A DNA stretch of 64,000 nt from Amphibalanus amphitrite (lineage: Eukaryota > Arthropoda > Thecostraca > Balanomorpha > Balanidae), in NCBI RefSeq assembly GCF_019059575.1, contig NW_024882800.1, positions 62,001 to 126,000 on the forward strand, given 5' to 3'. The notes under the pieces were generated by a model, which was not told where the DNA came from, did not search any database, and saw only the letters and a program-made list of their open reading frames with translations. The stretch's first letter is position 1; the number at the start of each line of letters is the position of its first letter. Positions 36,213 to 48,706 of this stretch are shown in pieces. The position numbers and the translations under genes were made by a program.

Positions 36213-37804
36213 GTTTGCACTGTCTTGGATATTCTTCTCTTCTCTAGTATCCGCCTCCAACCACTGGTCACTTTCCCGCTACCCTAGCTTTCTCTCCCTC
36301 CTTCTCTCTCCCTCCGTCACCGTCTCCCTCTCACTCTGTCCGTTCCGCCCACTGTCCACGCCACTCTCCCTCCCTCCCAGTCACAGCTGGATCTCGTCCT
36401 CTCGTCTGGGACAACTGACCCCAGACCGACTCCGCATCTGTCTGAGCTCGTGCTGGGGGCGTGGCCGACGGGCCAGGCCTCCAGACGACAGATCCAGACG
36501 GATACATTTCACTGGAACTGGTGATGCAAAGCAGTGAAGATTTGAAGTCCACATGCATACGCTTATTTGGTATCGTATGCATTAAAATTGATTTAGGACC
36601 TGCGACGCTTCTAACGCCAAAGCATAAATTTGTACTGCATTGGTCCGTAAGAAAAGTGTCTGATTCCCATGCTCATTTATGCTTGATATCTTGAAGACGT
36701 CGCATACGGATAGCTTTCTATGTCACCGAATCCGTCAGCATCGTCCTACAAGGCTCGCACAACACTTCGAAGAGGGTTGTTATAGCGATTTGTCATAGCG
36801 AAGCAATGCTGTAGTGTGATCACTGTGAGGGTTTTGCATTTCTATTCGCCAGAGCCCGTACCTTCTGATCTATGTTTATTGTTGATGACAGTGACACTCA
36901 GGCACGGGAAGTGCACCAGATCTCGGAATGGAGCCCGCTGTGTTTAATAAATAACGTTAAGTTTACCTCAAAAGTCTACAAAGTTCCCATTCACAGAGTG
37001 TAGTGCCCTGAAAGAGCCGTTTAGCGGTCATTTAGGCTTTCACGAATTGCTATGACTCGATAACCGATTATGCAGGGTCTAATTTGCCGTAAAAAGTATA
37101 CGCAATACGGCATTTGACAAAAAGATGATTGCCTACCTTTTCCTCATGCCTCTCTTTCGTTTATCTTCAGTACAACCGACGGAAGCGTCAAGCGATCGTT
37201 GAGCTAAAGGAGCTATAAAGCTAAAGGACCGGACAACCCCATAACCTTTTGTTCGATCATGAGATGAACCGTGCTATTTTTTTTTGTACTTTTGATCAAG
37301 CATGCTCGTCAAGCATGTCGGAAAGGTAAACGGGTAACTCGGGGGTAAACACACACATAAGTATTTTCATATCGTATTGTCACTATTGCACTCCGATAAA
37401 TAACACCATCAAAACCAAGGGGCTGTCTCTGCAACATTTTCTTTTCAACAATCAGTTGTCGTCATGTTGCATTCCCGTTGGAATGATTGGTTTGTCGTTA
37501 AAGTTAACAACACCGACCCTATCGTTCGTCACCTAGAGTAACATCGTCGTCAACAACAGAATGCCTCAACAGAAGTTTGAGCAACAACGGGAAACATCAA
37601 CCGATTGCGTCACGTTATACCTAACTCAATGGCAGCAGGCGACTGCTTTCACTTACGGGAGATTGATCTCAGCAACGCCTGTAAACCAGTAGCGCCCGAT
37701 TCCTCGAAGCAACTGATGCCCAGTCACACTTGGCTCTCGGCAGCACCCGGTGCCCAGAAGCATCTGGTTCTCAGCGAAGTCTGGTTCTCAGCGGAACCTG
37801 GTTC
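36213..37804. other. Interval between chitinase 3' end and ACMSD start
   Basis: Serves as the ACMSD upstream region and the chitinase downstream region (both minus strand). A CT-rich stretch lies at about 36285-36380. I recognise no separate gene. A minus-strand AATAAA-type signal for the chitinase is not obvious close to its stop codon. Confidence 0.4.
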
Positions 37805-40800
37805 TCAGTAGCGCCTGAGGTTCTTCTCATCGACGCTGACGGGTGACGGGTAGACGTCCTGACTGATTCGCAGCGCGGCCACGTCACGGTTGTAGAACGG
37901 GTCCCGCGAGTACGAGGGCGAGAACTTGCCGCGCACGTACTCCGAGTTGGAGGGAGTTGCCGACCTGATACGGGAGAGCAGGGTTAGCAGAGGTCAGTTT
38001 GGAGCTGAACACTCAATGCTGTGGGGGCAATGAAGACAGATCATGTTCGGACAGACAGACAGCTCATCTTTGAATTCTAATCATCCGTCCTATCATTGCA
38101 AACCCTACATCCATATATCTTTTTATTTCTCTCTATTAGTCAGCCATTGCAACTCTCTACCGCACTCACGTTCATCGTTCTGCCAGTCCCACCTCTCTAT
38201 CCCGCCAGTCCCTCCTCTCTTTTCTCATCAGTCCCACCTGTCTGTCCTATCAGCCCAACCCTCAGCCCCATCAATCACAACCCATCCCATCAGCCGCGCC
38301 CCCTTCTCACCTGGCCCCGCAGTGCGCCTGCGCGCCGACCAGCTCCGGCCACGTGCACTGTTTGCTGGCAAAGTTGAACACGAGTCCGTCGGCACAGCCA
38401 CTCAGTTGGAACTCGCCGTGCACGCACCAGTAGTACTGTGGGGGTACATCAAAATAGGAACGGTTAGTGCACAGAAAGGGACGAGGATGAGCTGCGTGCG
38501 ACTGCGCACCAGTAATATTGTCGGGACACCCGAACAGAAAAGGTTAGCTAAAGGACATGATGTGGAGTTTGCTAATGTAATAATTGAATGAGGACTTTAC
38601 TCCACAAGAAATCGTTCCGGTCGGAGCTTTGTAATACAATTCGAAAGTCCTCATTCAATTATAATAAGAAAAGGTTAGTATGCAAAAAGGAGCGGCAATG
38701 GCTGCACACTCTGCACGGCAGCTTGAAGGTCATTGATATCTATATTACTATTTGTGGTGACGTAGTTTCTGTCTATTACGAAGGTCGCGACATGGTGCTA
38801 CGTAGCGCGGGTTACAGGTCACACCGTTGCACCTACCGCGCTGAAGTTTGCGCAACTCATAGAACAAGGATGGACAACGTGCCTTTGATGGGTCTCAGCT
38901 CGATCGGATCGATAGCGAGCGCGTGGCGCGTGCCCAAAAAGTGCAAATTCGCGTCATAGACTTTACATGTATTAATCGGCTGGCAAAAACGGGCGAAAAC
39001 AGCCAAATTTGCCCGACACGGGTCCGGTCCCGGTGCAATATCTCGGTAGCCGTGCGCCCGATCGGCACGGGGAAAACAGCATCGTGTAGAGAATCGAACG
39101 GGCTATCGAATGGTGTGCGGTGCAGGGGTTGGCACGCGCCACGTGCACCGGGGAGGACACTTTCTTTTGAAAAATGGACGTTTTGGACGGATTTTGGAAT
39201 AGTTATATTAATTTCAGGTGATCGTCAGACGGAATGAGTTGAAACAGCGCCTATTAGCAATAAAAATGTACCGTCTCTCATGGAAAAATTGTGAAAAGCT
39301 AATTGATCAAAAACAATGTGGAAAAAATCGCTGAATTAAATGGTATTTGTCCAAAATGTGCCACTAAATAAGTACACGGATTTTGCTGCTTAACCTGATA
39401 CATTTGACAATTGAAAATGCTATCATTGGAAAGAGCATTCAATTCTCTCCAAGATCCAATCATCACGTTTGTATGACAAGCAACAGTATTCTTAAAAATA
39501 TAAATGTTTCAAGCCTCTGCAAAACGATATTTGGTGAAAATTATCTACGCCTTTAATTTGTCATAAAACTACGCGCCTAAATTATAAAGCACATTTGACA
39601 GATTCTGAAGTGGAAAGCATGCTTATCAGACACGGGCACCTCGATGCGGTGGATATTTTTTCCACAAACCAAAACGTTTAGCCGTCAAAAAGCAATCGAC
39701 CGAAATGGATAGATAACCCAACCGACACAAGAACAACCGAACACCCGCCGATCGAAAATATCCCTTTTCGCGTTGCGGAGCACGCGGGTCAACCTAGTGT
39801 TTATTCTATGTAATTGGCTGATGTGGTGACAACCTGGTCTACTTCAAATAGCCTAGTAAGTCAATGCGTCAAAGATATACTTACATTTTTAAAGCTGAGA
39901 ATGTTTTATGAATTATATTATCGCTTACATCTTAAAAAATGATTTCATTTGGGTTGACATCTAAGTATACATAGTTTGCTCAACGCTTTCAATCGTACCC
40001 TTTGCACATAGCAATAAGCTGATGGAGGACAATGGCCAACCCGTGAAACAATCAAGCAACGGAGTGACTCACACTGAACGGTTCTGTGGTGAAGTGACCC
40101 ACCCTGGCGCAATCTTGTGACCTGGGAAATGTGTCGTGACCCACCTTGGAGCAGTCTGGGTGAGCGAAGTAGTCTCCATCCGAACAGGAGGACGGCACAT
40201 CAGTGGCCTCTGGCGCCGGCGCGGGCGCGGGCGCCGGTGCCGGAGCGGGAGCAGCAGCTACCGCCTCCACCTCGCTCGCTCCCGAGGGGGCGGAGGAAGC
40301 GGTGGTGGTGGTGGTGGTCGTCGTCTTCGTCGTCGTCGTCGTGGCGGGAGTCGTGGCCTCGGTGACGATGGCGCCCTCCTGGGTGACGCCGGGCACGTCG
40401 AAAGGCTCCGGCATGGTGAACGGCTCCTGCCAGCTCGGCGGCGGCTTCGGAACGAACCCGACCGGCTTCGGCACCTGAAGGAGACGGAGGTCGCGTGGTT
40501 ATACTTCGATCAACGGAAGACTGATAGCCCAAAACATTGCTCTTGCAATTTGTATTGGACATCTATTATCATATGAGGGCTTCGTTGCCTGTGGCATCAT
40601 ACTGAAAAGGGAGCACAAATGGGCCAAATACATAAACGTCGTATAGGTGAAGGCGGTGTCAAGAAGTTGGAACAATAGAGATGATGTTGGGCTATGCAGT
40701 GCTTACCTTGTAGTCCTTCATGTTGCGGTTCAATACTTCAATAAGGGCGTTTTTCGGTCCACAGAGTCCGTGGAAGTCGTCCATGTCGATGGCCCAGACC

Positions 40801-43691
40801 ATCGCGCCGCCGTACTGGTTGTCGCGGATGAAGTCCATCTTGATCTGGAGAGAGTCCTCGTCCTCATATCCCACCCACAGGTCCTCTGAAAAGGCCGGAT
40901 ATTGTCACTGGTGTATCGTGCGGAGATTAGTTCATCGCACAAAGAATGCTGCATTTTTAATTCAATTACAGCTGGATAAAATACGCCTATTTGTGTAAAT
41001 GTTACAAGGGTCATGTAAATATTTATTTTTGCATCGGTCGATGTAAGTCGAACTACTCACCATGGTACGCGTAGGGGCACTTTCCGATGTCATCGTACTT
41101 CTTGGTCCAGGTGCCATCTTTGCCCACGTTGGTGCAGATCTCGTAGTAGGCCAGGAAGCCCTTGGCGTTGGTGTACGGGCCGGGCTTGCCACCGCCCTCC
41201 CACTTTTTGATACCGGCCCGCAGTCCGGTGGACTCCTTGCTTCCCAGGGTGTAGGTGCGGCCGTAGAAGGGCACGCCGACAATCAGCTTGTCGGGAGGAC
41301 ATCCCTCGGCCACCCACAGCTTCAGACCGTCGTTCTGGGGAGAGGTGGAAGGACAGTGGGTTAGAAATATCGTATAACTCATAGTTGCGAGAATGTGGAC
41401 GGCAAAGCAGTTAGTGCATGTGATGACATGGAGTGCTGGGCGCATTAGCTGATGATTTCTGCCGATAAATTTTCATTCTATGAAGGGTTATGAATGAGAC
41501 TGCAGTTCGCATATGTAAGAACATGCAAGGGGCTTGAAGAAAAGAAATTTAGATTCATTTCGCTTGCCAACTCTCCTAGCTGGTGTACTTACCACATTGA
41601 GTGTGGCGTAGGCCCACTGGTCGAAGGGCCTCTTGTAGAGCGGCGAGTGGACGTCGGTGAAGCCGGCCCAGTTACCGCGCAGGTCATAGGTCATCACGTG
41701 CACGGCGTCGATCATCCTTTGGGAGGTAGAAGGAACAGCGTGAAATTAGGTGCATGTGGTATTTCGTGCAGCATTAGAAGAGAAGGACGTAAATTGTACC
41801 GTTCTTAAAACTGACCGAAAATAAACTGTTTAAATTTTGGCGCCGATGGCAAGAAGATTATGAAGAAGCGTAGACAATGAACGAGTATGACAAAAGCTGG
41901 TAACGTAATCAAGCATGCTTAACAATTCAGAGATCGCCTTAGTTTTTTTTTTCAACCGGTCCTCTGATACCCATTGTTCTAAAAATTTGGAAAGTTTCTC
42001 CTATAACGCGCATCGGTTTGTCACTTTTGGTAGGTTTTCGTCCGACCATCGACCTCCTCTGCTCACCTGCACAGGTCACCGACATGGTATCCCTCCTGCA
42101 GGCGGAATTTGGCCACCGGCACTGCCATGGACAGCTCCCAGCCCTTGCCGATGGCGTCGAACGTGGAGCGCAGCTCTCCGACAAACTGTCGGAACGCGTC
42201 CTTGTCCGAGTAACCGCCGCCGCGGTCCGTGGCGCCCGGGTACTCCCAGTCCAGGTCCAGACCGTCGAACTTGTACTTGTTCATAAACTCTGCCGACGAA
42301 GGACAGAGGGGGGGGGGGGGGTTAGAGTAGCTGCAGGCGCTGCGGAGGAGGCGCATAACCATGATACAAAGATAGGTATGGGGCACTAGGCAGTGAAAAA
42401 GCCTTGCTAGCTATTTGGAATCTTTAAGAAATTATGAAGGACAGTGTGAAGAAAATAGACTGTTTCAAACTCATTTTTAAATCACCAGTTGGCATGCGCA
42501 TAGACTGTAACGTCTATTTGAATATGTCAAGTTGTTACGATCTTGTGCTGTTCGATAATGATCCCTCTAACTTTATTTGGAGGACCTCCGAGAAAACACA
42601 AAAGAGGTAATAGATCAATTGACTTCAGCCTCATGTCCTGACTTACGGGCGAGCGATGTGACGAACATTTTCCGGTACTGCGGGTTGGTGGCCATCTGGT
42701 GGTACTTCTTGCCGCCCTCGCCCCATCCTCCGACCGCCACCAGCAGCTTCAGACCCGGGTGCTTCTCGCGCAGGGCCACGAACTTCTCGAAGCCTCCCTG
42801 CTCAACGTCCACCTGTGATGACAGTGGAAATATGATCATTCCACATTCGGGAGAGCCACGTGTACTAAAAACTCATCGCTGAGACATGGCCGACGTTTCT
42901 GATATACATTCATACTCCCAGATGTAACCATTGGCCGTCTTACCTAGATAACTAATAAGATTATTACCATGCTCTTAAAATCCCTTTTATCGCAACATCC
43001 CGCATGGATCAGCTGTGTCACATTTAGGAAAATATCAGCTCTATCAAGCCACGACGAAGGCGGTACGAAGGCTGCACAAACCTCGGGATCCAGCACGAGT
43101 ACGCCCCAGGTGACGTTGCTGACGCCGATGAAGGAGTACACCAGGTGGGTGCACTTGTCGGCCGGCACGTCCTCCAGGCCGTACTTGCCCAGACCCTCGC
43201 GGTAGATGGCCCAGTTGCTGAAGTAGCAGACGATGCGCGCCGATCGATCCTCGCCGTATGTGCGCGGCAGCGAGGTCAGGTCACGGACGGTATGAGACAG
43301 GGCGCCTGTCGGGGAAGAAATCGGAAGAATGTCAGCTGATCTCCAAGTAGATATGTTGTCGGTATTTTCTTTTCTAACGTATGACATAAAGAAGAAGAAA
43401 CTGTGTAGTGTAACGATTTTCGGCAAATCGTTTCTAGAAATTAATCGACCTAATATGATTGTTCTGTATATTTTGATCCATGTCTCGTTTCTTATGATCT
43501 ACATATCTTTTGGTACATACGAGTTATGTATCCTTATCTGTCCTAATCTTGTGTCCTTATCTCCTTATCGATTAAACCCTGTATCGCTCACCATAAGCGC
43601 CGGAGAGCCGTCCGCTCTCGCGTGGCTCTGCTGGTAGCGCGGTGGGCTGCACCCCCGAGAGGGTCAGCAGGGCGGCCAACAGGAACAGCAT
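37805..43691 (-). CDS. Secreted GH18 chitinase with C-terminal CBM14
   Basis: Hydrolyses beta-1,4 bonds of chitin outside the cell, in cuticle or peritrophic matrix (family knowledge). Minus-strand exons: 43691-43592, 43305-43082, 42812-42647, 42289-42067, 41716-41593, 41334-41061, 40885-40707, 40474-40145, 38435-38311, 37964-37805. All have GT-AG borders and phases agree, giving 634 residues and TGA. Residues 1-20 form a signal peptide ([13 protein letters not shown]). GH18 begins near residue 44 ([16 protein letters not shown]) and contains [12 protein letters not shown] and the catalytic motif DGLDLDWE at 172-179 with E179 intact. [21 protein letters not shown] and AIDMDDFHG follow. A Pro/Thr/Ala linker at about 445-520 has poly-Thr and Ala-Pro runs. 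A six-Cys CBM14/peritrophin-A domain starts at C527 and spans an intron. A tail of about 53 residues follows. Catalytic residues are complete, so it is probably active. Confidence 0.94.
38311..40144 (-). other. Chitinase intron (38436-40144) without other gene
   Basis: Besides the small hairpin at 38582-38660, a segment at about 38900-39170 resembles the modules of the 14.8-kb repeat (AATATCTCGGTAGCCGTGCG, CACGTGCACC). Nothing else is recognised. The first 125 bases of this interval (38311-38435) are the ninth chitinase exon. Confidence 0.4.
38582..38660. repeat. Small hairpin element: 17-bp inverted repeats
   Basis: AATTGAATGAGGACTTT (38582-38598) and its exact complement (38644-38660) flank a 45-bp loop. 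AGAAAAGGTTAG (one base different) lies on both sides (about 38536 and 38667), perhaps from a local duplication. It is in a chitinase intron. Confidence 0.75.
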
Positions 43692-43970
43692 CGTGCGCCA
43701 CCTGTAGACAGTACACGTGTCAGAGGGTCACAGGACGGTCAACAGGTGCAGGATAGACGTCAGAGGGTCAGCAGGGCGGCCAACAGGAACAGCATCGTGC
43801 GCCACCTGCGGAAGGACAGACGTCATAGGGTCACAGGGTGGACTGGGCAGACGTCAGAGGGTCAACAGGGCGGCCAACAAGTACAACATCGTGCGCCACC
43901 TGCGAGAGGACGGGCGTCATAGGGTCAGCAGCGCGGCCAACAGCCATCAAGAGCAGTATGGTGCGCCAGA
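43659..43970 (-). repeat. Tandem array of chitinase first-exon copies
   Basis: A 46-bp block at 43659-43704 holds the start codon, the signal-peptide start and the CAG acceptor just before them. It recurs exactly at 43763-43808, with a few changes at 43857-43902, and more diverged at about 43918-43970 (period about 95-104 bp). On the minus strand copy 1 reads a CAG acceptor, GTGGCGCACG, then ATG and [11 protein letters not shown] followed at once by TGA. The two outer copies have diverged. The array lies upstream of the real first coding exon and offers alternative acceptors and short upstream frames. Confidence 0.8.
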
Positions 43971-43990
43971 CACTAGACAGTCATTATAAG

Positions 43991-44530
43991 GTCACAGCAG
44001 GGCGGCTCGGGAATCGTGATGAGCCTGGACTCAATATTAAAATTCCTGCAAAAGGATTAGCAACGCAGGCTGAAGTTCAGCTGCAAAAAAGGCCATTGAA
44101 TACTAAATGTAGTTACGCATATCAGTTCGTCCGTTATGGACGTTTGGGCGCAAATTGACCTTGTATCGGCATTCGGCGCGCCCTGAAACCCCAATAAACA
44201 AACGTATATGGACGTTCCCTGGCATTGTGTGGTCTCGGCGAGTGGGATCTGAAAATAGTCTGACCATAATTAAAAAATAAAAACTTTTAAAAAATGTTTC
44301 GTTGACCGATTAATGCAGTTTTCAACACCGTTGCCGTACAACTATATAAATGTTACTAAATACCGTGAATAGAAAAGCATGAGACTATTATGGTAAGATA
44401 GACCTCAGCGCACGGTATCCCACTTCCCAATCAGAGCGTAGAGTAGGTAGGCCATTGCCTTTTTCTCTCTCAACTTCCGCTATGACGACAACTAGCTAGC
44501 AATACCATGGAGTGTGATAATGTCCACATA
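43991..44530. other. Upstream chitinase region, nothing specific seen
   Basis: A+T-rich sequence between the first-exon array and the first TTAA MITE. The chitinase promoter or 5' UTR exon must lie in or beyond this stretch, because a CAG acceptor sits right before the start codon. No TATA-plus-initiator arrangement stands out. Confidence 0.35.
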
Positions 44531-45523
44531 TTAACACGCGCACCGACGGGGGTCTGCCGACCAACTTCGTACCGACGGGGGGGGGGCGGATGACCGCCCC
44601 CCCCCCCTGAGATCTCGAGAACGAAGCAAGATAGCGACAAGCGGTAAACGGCATCGGACACGAACGGTCAAGGTCTACAAATTTTACCGGGGTCATTTTC
44701 AGGTCAGGTCAAAGATGACGTCACAGGGGTTGAAAAAGTCAAAATGGCGGCGCTAGATATGGAGAGAGTTTTTCTCGAATAACTTTCGAATTAGTCAAGA
44801 TAGGAACAAACTAAGGGCATCATCGTGGTCCTCTCGTCAATCTGCATCGAATGATATATATGTTGACCTCGAAAGGTCAAGGTCAAAGGTTGACCTCAGG
44901 TCACATGACCTCGAGGTCATCATGTATATCATTCGATGCGTCTTGACGAGCTGAACACAATGAGACCATCCGCGCGGCTGTATCTTGTTCCTGTACGGAG
45001 TTATTGGCAAAAAAACCTTTGATGACGTCACATGACCTTACAGCTGCCCAACAGCAAAACAGACCTCAAGGTAGTGAGGGTTGATCGTATATGAAGTCAT
45101 GTATGGTATATGGGGCCATTCCGACCTGTTTTAGTGGTAAAAACAGGGAGTTGAATTTTCCCCATTGACTTATAATGGGGAGGTCGCGAAATTGACCTGA
45201 CCTTAGGTCACCGATATCAAAATTCCGAGATATACAAATTATAGCCACTAATGACCTAATAACATCCTGCGACTTTCAAAGGTCTCCGACATCTACTGTA
45301 GCTCTGGCACGGTGACAAAGTTGCAAAAAAGTGACTTGAGGTTGGGTCATTCAAACTGGCCTGGTGACCTGACCTTAAAAGTTAGGAGGTTCAAACTTGC
45401 ACACCCTGTGTAACATTGATGAGGGAATAGTCGTACCAAATTTCGCGGCGCGTAGGTTTTCCCGCTATTCGCGAAAAACCTCAGGGGGGGGATATCCGCC
45501 CCCCCCGTCGGTGCGCGTGTTAA
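44531..45523. mobile_element. TTAA-flanked MITE with perfect 22-bp inverted repeats
   Basis: Left end TTAACACGCGCACCGACGGG plus GG; the right end (45502-45523) is the exact complement. TTAA ends it at both sides. G/C-run hairpins lie just inside each end. The interior has many AGGTCA/TGACCT hexamers (densest about 44870-44925) and no coding capacity. 993 bp. Confidence 0.85.
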
Positions 45524-47729
45524 GTAGGAACACATTTATCTCAATGCATTCTCAACCAAGGTATGGAGGTCAAATATCTTATGGTTTCATGTCCCCTGCT
45601 CTTTGGTAGTGATAACAGAGAAGTATCGGAACTTAACACGCGCAGTGGAAGGGGGGGCGGATTTCGCCCACCCCTCCTGTTCTTCGCCAATAACTCGCGC
45701 CGCAAACATGATAATAATGTGAAATTTTGGCTACCTGTCCAGAATTGAATAGCGGATCTTCTCGTGCAAGAAATAAGAAAATCGGTTCACAACTTTTCTA
45801 GTAACAGCGGTGTAAAGTCAACAAACATCCTGCCGCCGCGGCGGCGCGGCGGCGCGGCGGCCGGCGCTAGCCGTTACGCGCCGCCTGAATTGTAGACTGT
45901 GCCGGGGCGGGACAGTTCCGTCTTTACATCGCGCTCCTTACCGCTGATTATATTCGATTCGCGTCAAATTTGGTGAGAAGACTAAGAAATGTACAGGCAA
46001 TCTCATGGTCAAAGAGTTTTGAAAATCGGCCGGTAACAACTTGAGTTATGAGTGTGTAAACACAAAATTGTGATTGCCGCGTTTCCCGCGTCGGCCGATT
46101 CCGCTTCAGCCGGCGATATCTTACTCTTAGCAGGCTTCTAGCCAGGGGCGCCGCCACGGATTTTTGACTGGGGGGGACGGACTGACCGACTGAAAACCCA
46201 AAACTGGACATTCTTTCCGTGGCTTTTTCGGTCGGATGCATTCAACGTTTAAAGCAAATATGCCACTTTTAACATAGGGTTTTGAACTGAAGTAACAGTT
46301 TTGTAGCTTGAGCTGAGACGAGAACAAATCAGGAGCTTTTATGGCCCAACGATCACCCTAGCCAAATATATCGGTATCGATTTTAGGTTTGAAGACTGAA
46401 GTCATACCCATAGATTACACTTTGTCATTCTCTTACCGAGGAATCCATTCCCTTACGGAAAAATGCTAGCCAATCAGCATTCAGCTGGTTTGAACTACGT
46501 ACTATGCTTGGTCAGCGCGTTATCAGCTTCCGCTGCAATATAGGTAAGTAGCCTCTACGAAGGATGGTAAATAGTGATGTAAAAATAAATATAAAATCCT
46601 TTTGCAAATACTCATTATTTCCTGACCATTTTAAGTCTAAAAACTCATAAAACTGTGGCAAAACAACTGGTTTGAGGAAAGTAGTTTAGGTACAGCCCAC
46701 CGCTAAAGTAATGTGCGGTTTTTTACCCATCTCAATGGATGGCTCTGACTGGCGATTTTTTAACGCGGAGTGATCGAAAAGAAGACGTCAAAAAAAAGTT
46801 GCAGCTGCAAGGGTAACGAAACAGGTTAGCTACATTCAAAGATGCATTGTGGTCTGGCTAATCATTCCTAAGCTTCAGAAGCAGAACATACCTACCCAGG
46901 ACTGAAACCGCACATTACTTATGCTGTGGACTTTAGGTATTTCCTTAAAGTAATGGCTATAGACCACATTCCCACCGAGTACCTACCTATATACACATCT
47001 TATGTTCGATTCAGTTTGACACGGCAAAGCCTCGTGTTCTATCACGGTATAACTGCTGATGTATGCCACTAATATGATCGATAATGCATATTGCATAGGT
47101 AATGCATATTGCATACCAGCGTGGGAGAGGGGGCGTTGTATAGTCACAAATCTCTCTTTTTGGTGTGTGCACGAATCGGCGCGAAGCGCCGCGAAAATTG
47201 GCAAAAAAACATCAGGCAAAACTGCTCCAAAATACGAATTTTGCAGCCCGTGTAACAAGCTTGATACCAGAAAACCTTAGGTCAGGAAAACCAAGTCAAG
47301 TAGTCAAGTCGCCTCAATGTTTTGTGGTCCTGTCAACCGTATAGCTTATTTCTTAGAAGCTGGAAATTTAGTGTAGCGGGACTGCAGAAGTGTGGGGTCG
47401 GAGCCGGAATTGCAGTCGGAGTTGACTGTTTTGGCCAGTTTTGGCCAGAGTCGGAGTTGAAGTCTTCGAAAATGTTCGGATTTTGACTTCGAGGTCGGAT
47501 TGGTGTAAAGTCATGCTCTTGGCTGGTTAGACGAAATATATTAGGCCCGTGTTCGGCCAGTCGTGTTATTTTTACGACACACGTTGATCACGATATAAAA
47601 AATCGGCGGTTCCGCGATGACAGGTCGGATAAGAGCTGGAGATTTTGTTGGCCGAGGTGGCAGGGGTCAGACCAATGCATGTAGGCCCACACCCCATATA
47701 CTGAGTATCTAAACCTCCTGGACCCTCTC

Positions 47730-47895
47730 AGATTCGGCACCGGCCGTTCCATCTCTTCTGCTCCGGGCTGGACGGGCAACTCTATCCCATGCGGGAATGG
47801 CTCCACTGGAGCTATAGTCCTTTGCCGGGTGCAGTGAGTCCAGTGGGCTGGGCTGCCCGGTTCAATTGGTCGGGTTCATCCCAAGTGGCTTACTG
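47730..47895 (+). repeat. Dispersed repeat, copy of 17383-17550
   Basis: Reads GGGCTGGACGGGCAACTCTA, CATGCGGG, then GCCGGGTGCAGTGAGTCC, collinear with the minus strand of 17383-17550. Carried inside the hAT-type element. Confidence 0.55.
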
Positions 47896-48000
47896 GGGTG
47901 GCTGCCCCGACCAATGTCTCCCACTAATTCTTTCATACTTGCGGCTCTGAAATGGTCTCATTGGACCGAAGGGCCTAATCAAATTTCGTGTAGGATAAAA

Positions 48001-48706
48001 ACCAGTAAAACGCCTTTTGGGGCGACCAACGGAGCGAGCGAGAGGGTGGGGTGGGCCTTGCACGTGCGAAATTGCTAGGGGATACCTCCAACTAACTTGT
48101 GCATTGCACGCTTCTAACCGGTCCCTAACGATGTGCCAAATTTGAGCGCAATCGGCCTAGCCGTTCTCGAGATCTGGAAGCGGCACCCTGCACGTGCGCA
48201 CGTGCAAAATGGGTCCCAACTGACTTTTGCACGGCACCCTACTAACCGGTCCCTAACCATGTATCAGATTTCAGCACAATCGGTTCAGCCGTTCTCGAGA
48301 TCTGGAATCGACCCCCGCATGTGCGCACGTGCAGCAGCACCCCAACTGTGGCACACGGGTATGCATTGCCTAGTGGATATAATATACGGCCTTGGGTATA
48401 CCTACCTACATGCCAACTTTCAGTGCAATCGGCCCAGTAGTTGCCGAGATATTGAAATTGTTACAAAACTGACACCTCTTCGTTTTTCACGTGGCACTGG
48501 CACGTGCATATGGGGTCACTCACATGCATCGGGAATAGTCCGATGCTCGTTAGAAGGAATGAATCTAGTGCTACCCTACAAAAATTACCGCATGTAAATC
48601 GGTCTAGTGGTTGCTGAGATATAAGCCTAGCAAAAGCGTGACCACGCCATACTCAGAAATTTCCGTTAACCTACGAAAGACTACGCTCGCTTCGCTCGCT
48701 CCGTAA
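48001..48706 (-). repeat. Modular E-box-rich repeat, diverged inverted copy
   Basis: Starts ACCAGTAAAACGCCTTTTGG and ends CGCTCGCTTCGCTCGCTCCG, the reverse of the 14841-15710 unit, with the same CACGTGC palindromes and GCCGATTG/CAATCGG module cores but substantial divergence. It sits inside the hAT-type element. Confidence 0.75.

Noticed and set aside
40117-40576. Plus-strand frames rich in Gly/Arg/Ser opposite the chitinase linker
   Set aside because: They are antisense to the low-complexity Thr/Ala-Pro linker exon and arise from its composition.
43717-43990. CRISPR-like spaced repeats
   Set aside because: The repeated unit is the chitinase first-exon block with diverging copies, in a eukaryotic gene context; spacers and repeats are not of CRISPR form.
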